Position numbers and translations under genes: made by a program. The notes beneath the pieces are model-generated. The model was not told the origin of the DNA and ran no database searches. It worked only from the letters and a program-made list of their open reading frames with translations. From contig NC_057768.1 in NCBI RefSeq assembly GCF_010389155.1, forward strand, positions 43,007,633 through 43,071,632: a DNA stretch of 64,000 bases, in the 5' to 3' direction. Below, in pieces: positions 22,501 through 32,355 of this stretch (position 1 is the stretch's first letter; each line of letters begins with the position of its first letter). The DNA comes from Erigeron canadensis (taxonomy: Eukaryota > Streptophyta > Magnoliopsida > Asterales > Asteraceae).

Positions 22501-25500
22501 AAAACCCGCAAAGATAAGAAAAGAAAGGTGCTTCCTAAAAGACCAATGAAACCTAGGACATGTTTTTAACTTAAATAGATAGAAGACTTGAGATTTCAGT
22601 TAAATCAAAAAACTACGACGCAGATTTAGTTGAGTTGCAAAGTTTTAGTGCTTCCCAGGCTTCATTTTGTATCACCATCGTACCCTCAGATATGCTAAAT
22701 GATGTATTGCAAAATGACCATCAGTAACTTTACCCACCATCACACTTGTTTTATGTTGAACAAGCAAACAATTGTTCATACAAAAACAAAGGAATAATAA
22801 ATACTACATAGTGTAAGGATAATTGTTTTATGTAAAGAGGCACTTTCATCCAAACTCTGAACCTTTTCCGTTCTAACAATGGTTTATTTGCTGTAAAAGA
22901 ACAAGTACAAGGGCTCTCTACTCACTTTATGATCTTTAATCTTGTAACTGAAAGTGCATAGACATTTTTTATTCATCTTATGCAGGAATATATCTCTGGA
23001 AATACAAGATAGCACGTCTATCAGACACTCCATTTTTCATTAAAGAACATGTAACAACATCCTAACCAGAACCTGGCACTGGACTACTGGGTTGATCTAA
23101 AGTAATTCAGCCACTAAAAGCTTAGAAATTATGTACATACTTTCAGTGGCGGGGCCAGGAATGTAGTTTAGGGGTGGCCAAAATTAGTAACAGTTTTCAT
23201 GCTTCCTACTCGAGTTATCTTGGAAATGGAACAGATGTTGCGGGGTTTCTTGTGGTGCAAGGGTGCCTTAACTCGTGGAAAATCTAAAGTAGCATGGGAA
23301 GTGGTTTGTTTACCAAAAGAAGAAGGCGGTTTAGGGATTCGAAGACTTTATTACTTTAATTTAGCTCTTATTTCGTCTCATATTAAGGATCTGCTTACTC
23401 TCAAAGAATCCTTGTGGGTCAAATGGATAAGTATGTATAAACTTAAGGGAAGGAGTTTTTGGGAGGTTCCATGCCGAGGCAACATGACATGGAGCTGGCG
23501 GAAATTACTTCAAGCTAGGCAGATTGTGCGTCCTTTCTTTTGGTTCGATATTGGTAATGGTAAGTCCACCTTTGCTTGGTTCGACACATGGAACACTCAA
23601 GGGACTTTAATTGATTTTCTAACAACAAGAACAATTACAAGAGCTGGGTTCCAACTTAATGCAAAAGTGGCTGATATTGTGTTAGATGATGCTTGGAGAT
23701 GGCATACTGAATGGGGTCCTAGACTCCCACTTGTTGTTGCTCCAAGTTTGAATGAAGATAAAAAAGATACTGCAATGTGGAGAGATAAAAATGGAACAAC
23801 CCATGACTTCTCGGTAGCTGTTGCATGGGAAGAATTGAGACCACGCCAATCTGTGGTTCAATGGCACGAACTGGTATGGTTCAATCAGTGTATACCTAAA
23901 CACGCCTTCATGCTTTGGCTGGTCATGAGAAAGAAGTTAAGAACTCAGGATTATCTGCGCCAATGGGAGCATCTAAATCAGAATGATCCCATTGTGTGCT
24001 CTTTCTGTGAGATGCAACCCGACTCTCATTCCCACTTGTTTTTTGAATGTAATTATTCTGCTCAACTTTGAATGGGGGTCACACAAAAAGCTGGAATGGA
24101 AGGAATTCCCACTGATTGGGATGCTATTATAGCCGATGCTATTTTATTGGCAAGAAAGAAATCGATAAGAATTGTTATACTTAAGCTTGTTCTGGCGGCT
24201 ACTGTGTACTACTTATGGCAGGAAAGGAATGCAAGAATCTTCAACAAGAAGAAAAGATCGAGTTCTGAATTGATCGAGGTGGTAATCAATACTGTTAGAC
24301 TCAAGTTGTTAACCTTCAGGTTCAAGAAGACGACCCATGTAGAAAAGGCTCTTGTGGAGTGGAAGCCGCCTTATCATCTAGTTAACGAGACGTAGGCTTC
24401 TAATTTTTTGTCTATCTAGCCCATTGTTTTGTAACTTTATTCATGGTCGGCTAGGTAGTTTATTATGGGACTGGCATGTCAATGCCCATAATAGTTTCTG
24501 TGATTGCACAATGGTGCGTTTTTTGTACAAGCATACAAATTTTTGCACAATGGTGCGTTGTTTGTACAAGCCAATGTGACATTTAGTCACATTGCCTGAT
24601 TTATTTTTGATTAATACAATTCATAGGGTATATCCTTTTACCCAAAAAAAAATTAGTAACGGTAAACAGTTACTACTCTAGACCACAAGCTAAGCACTTT
24701 CCTTTCGGTAGTAATTATCTTATGAATCTGCTTATTCTTCTAAATTCTAACTATTTAACACTTGCCCCGTATTTAAAAAATATACGTACAATATAAATAT
24801 AGCTCAGTATACTAGTTTATTTAAAGAATATACGTACAATATAAATATAGCTCAGTATGCTTCTAAATTCTAACTATTTAACACTTCCTCATCTTGATGT
24901 ATTTGAGTTTATTTTGTTATTATTCAAATAAATGGGAACGTCATGATGTATGTCCGAATTATTGGTCATATAATCTTGGTATAATTATGATACGAACCCA
25001 TCCCATAATAGGTTCGCATCATGCCATAAGCTAAGTGTAGAATTCACTCCCAAAAGCTAGCTCAAAGGAGGAGGGACACCTAGGCTTATAAGCCACCAAC
25101 CAATCCCATACTTGGCCGATGTGGGATCATATCAATACCCCACCCTTTGAAGAGCCAACGTCCTCGTTGGTCACGGCTATGTTGGTCACGGTTGGCACCC
25201 TTCTCCTTGGGTCCAAGCCACCACTCCATAGGCCACCACTCCGAGTGTTAACCTCAAAAGGTAGAGTTGGCTCTGATACCAATTGATACGAATCCATCCC
25301 ATAATAGGCTCGCATCATGCCATAAGCTAAGTGTAGAACTCACTCCCAAAAGCTAGCTCAAAGGAGGAGGGACACCTAGGCTTATAAACCACCAACCAAT
25401 CCCATACTTGGCCGATGTGGGATCATATCAAATTAATATTTTATTATGTTATGGTCCCTACGAGTGTATACCTACTGAAGGGCTGAAGCCTCTTTTCTAA

Positions 25501-27230
25501 CATCACTTTAAACTGTGTTTTATTTCCAGATTCTTTTTTACATCAGTCAACTTGCACATACATACTAGTAATACACATAGCCACATTAAACTTTGGGGGG
25601 TGGGACTTGGCCACCCCTGCCCCCACACAGTTCCGCCTTTGCATACTTTTCCCATTTCAGTTCACTTCAAGCAATTTCTTATAGGACGCGTCACTAAAAC
25701 AACTTCTTGAGAAAACTATACCAAGTTGATTCAATACAATTACCTAGAAATGGGTTGATTTGGATTATACTTTTATCTTTGATGGGAAACAAATACGTAA
25801 TATTTAAAATTCTGGTTGATAATGAAATAATCAACCGAGTCAAGCAGGTCAAAGTGTATCCAAACGCATACGTCTTAAATCAGATCACTAATAGTCATTT
25901 TCATGAAAGTGACCAAAGTGTATTTTTGGTCCCACTTTTACCTGTATGACTGTAACAAAAACTACATCTACTGACTACTGACCCAAGCCCATACATCACC
26001 CCCACCCCCACTATTAGCATGGCTAGTGTTTCATACACCAAGCACGCAAATAAATGCTTGGTCTTGTACCCCCAATCTCAAGTTTATTTGGCTAGGCTTG
26101 TTGGTAACAAACTTACTCAATTAAAGGGTCAAGCCAACAAAAAAACTATATGCAAACAAATTAGTAGTTGAAGAAAGCTGACCTTTGAAAATGTAGTTGA
26201 CAGATCATCTACTTCTGATAGAGACCCGAGCCCTGATTCCTGATGATAGCAAGTGAACACGGAACGAAAGTTAGCAAAAGCAAACTGAGACGTATCAGTT
26301 AAGAATACTACATTAATTACGTAAACGATAGCATAGCAACATTAGAGGTCAGTTGACAAAAGAAAGAAACTTGTAAATATAGTTAATGCATTTTAAATCA
26401 GGTTCAAAGGGTAACATGACTCTCCAAGATCTAGATCTATAACGAAAACAAAAGATATTCAAATAAACACAAAACAAAGGCTTAATCGAATGAACTACTT
26501 AGTCCATTAGACAATCACAAGTGACTTGCAAGTAAGTATCATGTACACGAAAATCTCAATACCACTAGTATTACACGATCGTCTAAGATATTAAAAACAC
26601 CAAATTTATACCAAAATACCATTGGACGTTCCTCCTCTTATATGCATAACACCAAGGAGAAACAATGTTACAGACTGGTAAATCATCAACACGGACGTAT
26701 AACAAGTTCATTAACCATTCGTAGATCAAATACTAACAGTTAAGTAGTCAAGAAGCATATACCTCTTCTCTATCAAACAGACGATATTCATCGTCAGCAA
26801 GTCCAATCAAAGGGTTATCTTGTTCAACTTCTATACACCCAAAATCAGCCTTTTCTGATACATTTTGTCCGAAAAACGCATACTGTGAGGCATCAAATAG
26901 TTTATCACCTGCATTACAATTCAAAGATATAATTCGTATAAAACATTACTATAACAAAAAATAAAATAAAAAAACGCAACTTTCAGGTAATTTCAATTCC
27001 AAAATCTATATATCAGAAACTCTTTATTTGTACAGTAATTAAATTATTCATTTCCAGCCAAACAATTTTATCAGAAATCTTAAAACTAAAGATCTCATGT
27101 CATTACATAAAAATTAGAGATACAATTATTATATGCATATGCATAAATTTAATTTTAAAAAAAAAAAAAAACTGGAAAAAGAAAAAGATGAGGTGATAAG
27201 GAAGGGGAAATGAGTACCAGATCTCTCCAT
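19570..27230 (-). CDS. PAT1: PAT1 homologue, mRNA decapping activator
   Basis: PAT1 promotes decapping of deadenylated mRNAs and links the LSM1-7 ring, the DCP1/DCP2 decapping enzyme and DHH1 helicase in cytoplasmic P-bodies. Five exons on the minus strand: 27230-27218 (encoding only MERSG), 26908-26763, 26239-26183, 21782-21701 and 21554-19570, giving 760 residues, near the usual plant length. The N-terminus shows the family motif [11 protein letters not shown] and acidic [14 protein letters not shown]. The middle is Ser/Pro/Gln/His-rich and disordered, and contains [20 protein letters not shown]. The C-terminal helical domain includes [17 protein letters not shown] and [20 protein letters not shown]. 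All junctions are GT/AG and in frame. Intron 3 is 4.4 kb because of nested transposons; the others are short or moderate. No disabling lesion is seen in the coding exons. Confidence 0.93.
22019..22222 (-). mobile_element. tRNA-derived SINE in PAT1 intron 3
   Basis: On the minus strand the element begins AGCGAGGTGGCCTAGTGGTT, an A-box-like head, and carries CAGGTTCAAAGCC as a degenerate B box. The body ends near AACCCGAGCTTTCAAG. It is the same family as the copy at 15743 and lies in sense orientation relative to PAT1. Confidence 0.65.
23192..24648 (+). mobile_element. 5'-truncated LINE inserted into the hAT element
   Basis: The insertion is bounded by the 12-bp direct repeat AAAATTAGTAAC (23180-23191 and 24649-24660), overlapping an A-rich tail at about 24644-24652. 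It begins abruptly within reverse-transcriptase coding sequence and ends with a 3' untranslated region that contains two near copies of GCACAATGGTGCGTT. A 12-bp duplication, poly(A) and 5' truncation are the hallmarks of target-primed reverse transcription. It runs antisense to PAT1. Confidence 0.88.
23199..24395 (+). pseudogene. LINE ORF2 3' fragment (reverse transcriptase C-terminus, zf-RVT)
   Basis: The frame encodes the end of a plant L1-type ORF2: [15 protein letters not shown] and [11 protein letters not shown] (C-terminal part of reverse transcriptase), then the zf-RVT region with WNQC-like [15 protein letters not shown] and [18 protein letters not shown]. An in-frame TGA at 24069-24071 interrupts the product just after NYSAQL, where relatives usually keep tryptophan, and the frame then continues to 24395. 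The polymerase core and endonuclease are absent because of the 5' truncation. Confidence 0.88.
24735..24890. repeat. Overlapping tandem duplications inside the hAT element
   Basis: TTCTAAATTCTAACTATTTA occurs at about 24738 and again at about 24861, and ATATACGTACAATATAAATA occurs twice in between (about 24780 and 24829). The pattern reads as two successive local duplications. Confidence 0.75.
24988..25430 (-). mobile_element. Complete TRIM retrotransposon inside the hAT element
   Basis: Two 147-bp terminal repeats (24988-25134 and 25284-25430), nearly identical, each start TGATACGAA and end ATATCA (TG...CA). A five-base duplication AATTA flanks the element (24983-24987 and 25431-25435). On the minus strand the primer-binding site TGGTATCAGAGCC (25281-25269), complementary to the 3' end of initiator tRNA-Met, lies two bases inside the 5' terminal repeat. 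A purine tract (GGGTGGGGT) precedes the other repeat. The 149-bp interior has no coding capacity, which defines a terminal-repeat retrotransposon in miniature; it needs enzymes in trans. Confidence 0.92.
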
Positions 27231-27497
27231 AAAGAATGGGTGATTGTTTATAAGAAAAAAAGAGGGGAAAATTAGGGTTTTGAAAGAGTGGATCGAAGAA
27301 GAAGAAAGGAGCTAGGCATGTGATTAGCGTGGAGAGTTGACGTTCTTTCTTTGTTTACGCAAAGTTAATCAAGCAAGGAAGTAACATATCACTTTCCTCT
27401 TCACACTACTACTACTTCTTCTATCTACAATCTATTATTACTTGTTTAATGCGTACTTACTTTTATTTCCAAAAATAAAAATAAAAAAAGAAATACA

Positions 27498-27761
27498 TCT
27501 ATAATCTAAAATTCTATAAAAAAATTATGCCCTATGTTGAAAAGTTTACAATTTTGGAACATGCGAAATCATCATTATACCCTAAATTAATTAACTTATA
27601 CAATCATTTCGTAGTCTTTTAAAATTATCCACTATCCATAAAAATCAAATATCTTTGTATCAATTACCTACACCACTTTACGCCGACGCCATTACCATCC
27701 GTTGACGTCACCATATCGCAACTAATGTCATCATCGCCGCATTGCGCGGGTACCATGCTCA
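27498..27761 (+). mobile_element. Short non-autonomous Helitron, copy A
   Basis: It starts near TCTATAATC and ends CCGCATTGCGCGGGTACCAT followed by GCTCA. The CCGC/GCGG bases can form a short hairpin near the 3' end. Copies at 44509, 45202 and 52121 share the 3' block CATTGxxCxGGTACCAT and AACATGCGAA-like or TGTTGAAAAGTTT-like blocks. The terminal CTRR is degenerate (CTCA). It lies just upstream of PAT1. Confidence 0.55.
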
Positions 27762-30729
27762 TATACAATCAGTGACATGTCATTTCAATCCCAACTTATA
27801 AGTAGATGGTCTCCATTCTCTTTCTCTATACATCTTTTTTTCTTCAACAGGTAATACTTTCATTTATTGATCTAAATAAAATTATCCATATATATTTTCC
27901 CTAGTTACTAGGTTTCTTATTTTCTTTTGGCTTAAATTGAAAGATGAAAGTGTGATGATAGATTGGAAGGGCCGAAGAAGGGTTTTGTTTTGAGGAATCT
28001 CACAAATAACACATTAGACAACATATTATTTGTTATCTTGTATTGATTTATTATAAAGATGGGTAGATATATATAGCATTATATGCGTCTGTCTAAGCTT
28101 AGTGAATAATTCGTGCTTTTGGTTATACGACAAAATTGTACATAGTTGGTTCGTTATGTTGTCTTTTGAGTTTGTAATTTGATGGTTATTATTTTGTCGA
28201 TATATGAAATTATCGGAATTTGATTGTTCTGTTAAAAAAAATGTACCTATATTTTAAATTTGCCCCCTTACGATAAAATTTATGGCTCCGTCTCTGGTGG
28301 CGGTGGCGAGGGGGTGGCGGTGACAACGATAGTAACGTGGTTATTAATATAAAAGTATTATTTTAATAGTTAGGGATGTATGTTATAAATAAATATATTA
28401 ACGATATAATAGATACATTATAGAAAGATATTAAAATTAGTGAATAAATGAGACGAGTAGTTTGGATCAATATTTTTTTTTTTTAAGAAAATAGAAAGAC
28501 CACATGCTTTATAATATATTTAAGATAAAATTATAGATTATTATTATCTCTTTATATAACTATAATTTTAAAGAAAATCACTATCGAAAGCTTTATTTAC
28601 AACCCCAAAACCTTTTTATTCCTATTTCAATTTAAATTTAAAACTTTAAATTTTCAAACTTCTTCAAATATCAATTCATATGTTATTGGTTGGTAATAAG
28701 TACTCAATTTGTTATCATATATACATATAGCTTGAACTAAACTAAATTTTCAAATATTTTTATCATGCTTTTGATTTTTTGTTTCTTGAACTGTAGGTTA
28801 TTTTGATGGTCAGATCAAGTCAATAAAAATTAGATTTTATAACAATATAGTTGTAAAAAGGAAAATAAGTTAGGCTTTAATCTAAACAATTCATTCGTTA
28901 GATAATCATTTATATTTTTATAGATATGATTATGAAAAAAAAAATACATATAAAATTATATAAATTTGACTTTTACAACTTATAATGATAACAAACAAAT
29001 CAATATATTATTAAATAGTTGACACTCTTACATTATATTATTATTAGGGTGGGGGAAATATCTTAACACCCCTCTCCAATTTTACAGAATACCACAATAC
29101 CTCTTTAAATTTATTCCCATTCAAAGAGCCGGTGAGAAGACCGTTTACTACCTTCCCAATTCCTTCCCCATCCAATAGGAACCGGATAGACAGAATAATG
29201 TATAACTCGGTGACTGATTGGTACCAACTTAATCCTGGGGTATACCATGTACTCTAATGCTAGTAACCCATGGGGTATACCTAGGGATGACAAAAATACC
29301 CGTACCCGATGGGAAACCCGATACCCGCACCCAATTTGATAGGGGAATCCCCGAGTTAACCGGGGATGGGGACGGGTATGGGGATGTAAATTTAATCCCC
29401 GATGGAATTGGGGACGGGGATGGGAAACCGTAAATCCCCGATCCCCATACCCGAACCCGAAAATACTATATATATTTATTAGAATCACTTTAAGTCCTTA
29501 TCTATATTTTATAATCAATTTTAAGTTTAGAGTTTTTATTTAATAATTTTTATGTGTTATACTTTATTAATCATTTACTTAACATATACATTAGTTTATA
29601 CATAGAAAGAAAATGTCGATATAAATATTCTCCTACATATTTTTTATCAAGACAAATTCATGTTCATTTAAAAAAGGTATCCCCGATACCCGACGGGGAT
29701 CCCCGATACCCGATGAGGACGGGTATGGGGATGTAATTTATCTCCCCGACGGGGATGGAGACGGAAATGGGGATTATAAGTGAAAATCGGGTACGGGGAT
29801 GAGGATTAAGATCCCCGACAATCCCCGCCCATTGTCATCCCTAGGTATTCCATGTACTCTAATGCTAGTAACCCATGGAGTATACAACATGACTAGAATT
29901 GAACAAGTCGAAATAATAATTTCAATATTTGCTTTTCATTTCTAATGTTTTTCATTTGCATCCAAATCTTGAATAATTGTTTTTAAAAAACAGCACATAT
30001 AGCTCAACTCATGACACAACCGCCCGACATCACCATAGGCGTTGCCTACCATTGCCACCCAAACTTATTAGTTTATTGTTGTGCTCATCAAACCCATAAT
30101 AAAATGTTGGTGAATATTAACAAAATAACCAACATTTAACAACTTATCTCATGTCAAATATAAGAATAAAATATTCAACCGTTGTTTATTTTCGTTTTCC
30201 ACAAGATATGAAGGATATAAAAGAGACTGCTACGGTACATCATAGTCAAAGTACTCCGTAATTCTTTTTAGCTAAATATACAGTCAATATTCAACACCAA
30301 AAAGTCACCGTCAAAAACAAAATTGGCATTTAACAATTCTCCACGAATAAATTGCATACTTTTATAGACATTGTTATTGCGTTTATTTTTACATCATTTC
30401 TACACAAACTTGGGAAAGATACTTTCTGTATGAAGTGTCTATTTCTTGATTACCTAAAAGACACTAGGCTAATAATACAACAATGTATGTATAAGAATGT
30501 AACAGTAGTTGTCAATACAACAAAATGAATGTAAAGCTTTATATTTTCGATTAATATCAAAAACAATTATATAGTCGATCAATTGTTAATTCTATGCTCC
30601 GGTCATTCTCGACCGAAATAATAAAAATAAAAAAGAATATAAAAAATAAAACCACCATTCGGTCTTTCGTTTACACCTTCCCCTGCCCCGTCACACGTTG
30701 ATTACAACTCACCCGACGAACCTTACAAA
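27762..30729. other. Intergenic region between PAT1 and the aspartic protease
   Basis: PAT1 is transcribed away from this interval and the protease toward it, so it contains the distal PAT1 promoter and the protease 3' end. Apart from the hAT element at 29282-29843 it is AT-rich. A GGCGGTGGCGAGGGGGTGGCG stretch near 28300 resembles the GC-rich tails of the short Helitrons but lacks a terminus. No gene is supported. Confidence 0.55.
29282..29843. mobile_element. Non-autonomous hAT element built of CCCCGATACCCG repeats
   Basis: The ends TAGGGATGACAA and the complement of TTGTCATCCCTA are 12-base inverted repeats. The flanks GGTATACC (29274-29281) and GGTATTCC (29844-29851) match at seven of eight bases, as for an eight-base hAT duplication. 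Subterminal regions consist of many short GATACCCG/CGGGGAT repeats on both sides of an AT-rich core. It interrupts a tandem repeat: CCATGTACTCTAATGCTAGT occurs immediately before (about 29245) and after (about 29850). Confidence 0.75.
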
Positions 30730-32355
30730 CTAAACATCGGCGCACTTTCTTGGCGCGAACCCGAGCCTATTCTTCTTTGTGTCATACATGATATGGAAAT
30801 TTTGTTGTTGATAGTTACCAATTATTGATAAAGCAGAACGAGGCGTGCCCAATATGGCTAGACACACTATTTCTTCGGGTTCAAGCTTGATAAAGTAGTT
30901 ATCGACTGGAAAGTTCCACACCGCGCCATCATTGAACACGATCCCAAACGAGGGTAGCTCGTTTTTGTAATCGGCCATTCCCGATACGTTGTAACACGGT
31001 TCGAGAATAGGGAAATCTGTCACTAATGGGAATCCTTTTACTTTCTCCATAAACGAATTTTTGATGATGTCGTAAGCAGGATCCGCAAAGTAACTAAGTG
31101 TGGTTCCCGAGTCGATTATAGTTCCACCGAACCCGTCCGACGATAAATCCCATGTTTTCTCCGGTATATCGAGGGTTTCACCCCCAATGACCACCGACTT
31201 TATATGAACGTAATAAAAAACGTCCACGGGGGCCTCTTTGCCCCCAACTAACGCAGTAAAATTCAACTCGGGGTGAGTTAAAAGATCCTTATCTTCCCCG
31301 AAAATCAACTTACTACTAACACTCGAATTACTATCTCTATCAACGAGACAATACGAAAACGAATGCCCGTATAAAGACTGTAACTGAGACGCAAACGACA
31401 ACGGGCCACGCCCGAGCCCAAGCAACCCAGCCGCACCATGAAACAAACCGCGGTTCCAATGACCACAACCAAACATAACATTCTCAACTTGAACCTCTTG
31501 ATGCCGCTGCTTAAACCCACCAACATTTGTAGTCAAATTAACCGTAAAAGTCTCGGTAGCAAAGTCCCCTGTCGTGTTCGAGCTATCACCGTACCAATAA
31601 AAATAAGGACACGATTGGGCTGTAGATTCGGGCTTGCATATTTGGGCTGGGTCGGGAGAAGTAACTAGACCACACCGATGATCATGACAGCTAACATTTC
31701 TATAAGATGATGAATTGTTGGGGTCGTAATGAGGCCCGGTTTGATTAAAACAATCGTAACATGGTGTACATTGAATCCAATTTAAATCACTACCTGTATC
31801 TAGAATTAAAGAATAATGTCTAGGAGGTGTACCTATAAAAACATCCATAAAATATTCTCCAGAGCCAAGTGTTACTCCGGATTTTAAGGTTCCCATAAGT
31901 TTACCTGCATAGGTTTCCATCCCGACAGGAGGTTCTGCTTCTGTTTCAGAACCTCCCGTCGGTTTTTCCTTTACACTTTCTTGTTTTATTCGTCCTGGAA
32001 AAGAATTGCGCGTTTTCTTTTCCAGGATTCTTTTATGTAAGGTTTCGATTCTGGTGAGATCGTTTATCGTAGAATCGAATAATGAGTCTTTTGCGGGTGG
32101 TTTTGTATGAGTTGAAGATGATGACGTGTGTTTTAATTGGAGTTTGACTGATGGTTTTGGTAAATAGTGGGAATTGGTTTCTTCTGGTGAGGTGAATCCG
32201 CAATCATCTAAGGTTGGATTGTTCGAGATATCGAGTCCAGCTAGAATCGAAGAAGAAGAAGAACTGTTTGGTTTTAGAACAATATGGTTTGTTGCAAAAG
32301 CTGTAGTAACACAACAAAAGATTAAAAGAAACAAAAAGTGATTGAAAAAACCCAT
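30730..32355 (-). CDS. Nepenthesin-like aspartic protease (family A1), secreted
   Basis: This is an intronless aspartic endopeptidase of 541 residues. I start it at the ATG at 32355 (MGFFNHFLFLLIFCC); the frame extends upstream only through a TTG, and this ATG opens directly on a signal peptide ending near TTAFA. A long Ser/Lys-rich propeptide follows to about residue 160. The first catalytic motif is ILDTGSDLNWIQ (DTG at about 186-188), followed by the Cys-rich nepenthesin-type insert CTPCYDCFNQTGPHYD, then the second motif IIDSGTTLSYF (DSG at about 415-417). The C-terminus has SIIGNYQQQNFHIMYDTKKN, a plant A1 signature. Several NxS/T sites suggest N-glycosylation. Both active-site aspartates are intact. 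Substrate is unknown; related plant enzymes act in the apoplast. Confidence 0.94.
   Translation of the reverse strand: MGFFNHFLFLLIFCCVTTAFATNHIVLKPNSSSSSSILAGLDISNNPTLDDCGFTSPEETNSHYLPKPSVKLQLKHTSSSSTHTKPPAKDSLFDSTINDLTRIETLHKRILEKKTRNSFPGRIKQESVKEKPTGGSETEAEPPVGMETYAGKLMGTLKSGVTLGSGEYFMDVFIGTPPRHYSLILDTGSDLNWIQCTPCYDCFNQTGPHYDPNNSSSYRNVSCHDHRCGLVTSPDPAQICKPESTAQSCPYFYWYGDSSNTTGDFATETFTVNLTTNVGGFKQRHQEVQVENVMFGCGHWNRGLFHGAAGLLGLGRGPLSFASQLQSLYGHSFSYCLVDRDSNSSVSSKLIFGEDKDLLTHPELNFTALVGGKEAPVDVFYYVHIKSVVIGGETLDIPEKTWDLSSDGFGGTIIDSGTTLSYFADPAYDIIKNSFMEKVKGFPLVTDFPILEPCYNVSGMADYKNELPSFGIVFNDGAVWNFPVDNYFIKLEPEEIVCLAILGTPRSALSIIGNYQQQNFHIMYDTKKNRLGFAPRKCADV

Larger units (their letters stand above)
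23144..25641. mobile_element. hAT-type DNA transposon, host of two nested insertions
   Basis: The ends are CAGTGGCGGGGCCAGG on the left and, read from the right border inward on the complement, CAAAGGCGGAACTG. They share the GGCGG core typical of plant hAT-like ends. An exact eight-base duplication CATACTTT flanks it (23136-23143 and 25642-25649), as expected for hAT. Next to both termini are GGGGTGGCC and its complement GGCCACCCC. Without the nested LINE and TRIM, roughly 590 bp of non-coding hAT sequence remain, so it was non-autonomous. It lies in PAT1 intron 3. Confidence 0.8.

Noticed and set aside
24977..25440. Cassandra-type element with 5S rRNA promoter
   Set aside because: Terminal repeats are only 147 bp and no 5S rRNA-like sequence is visible, so it is a plain TRIM.
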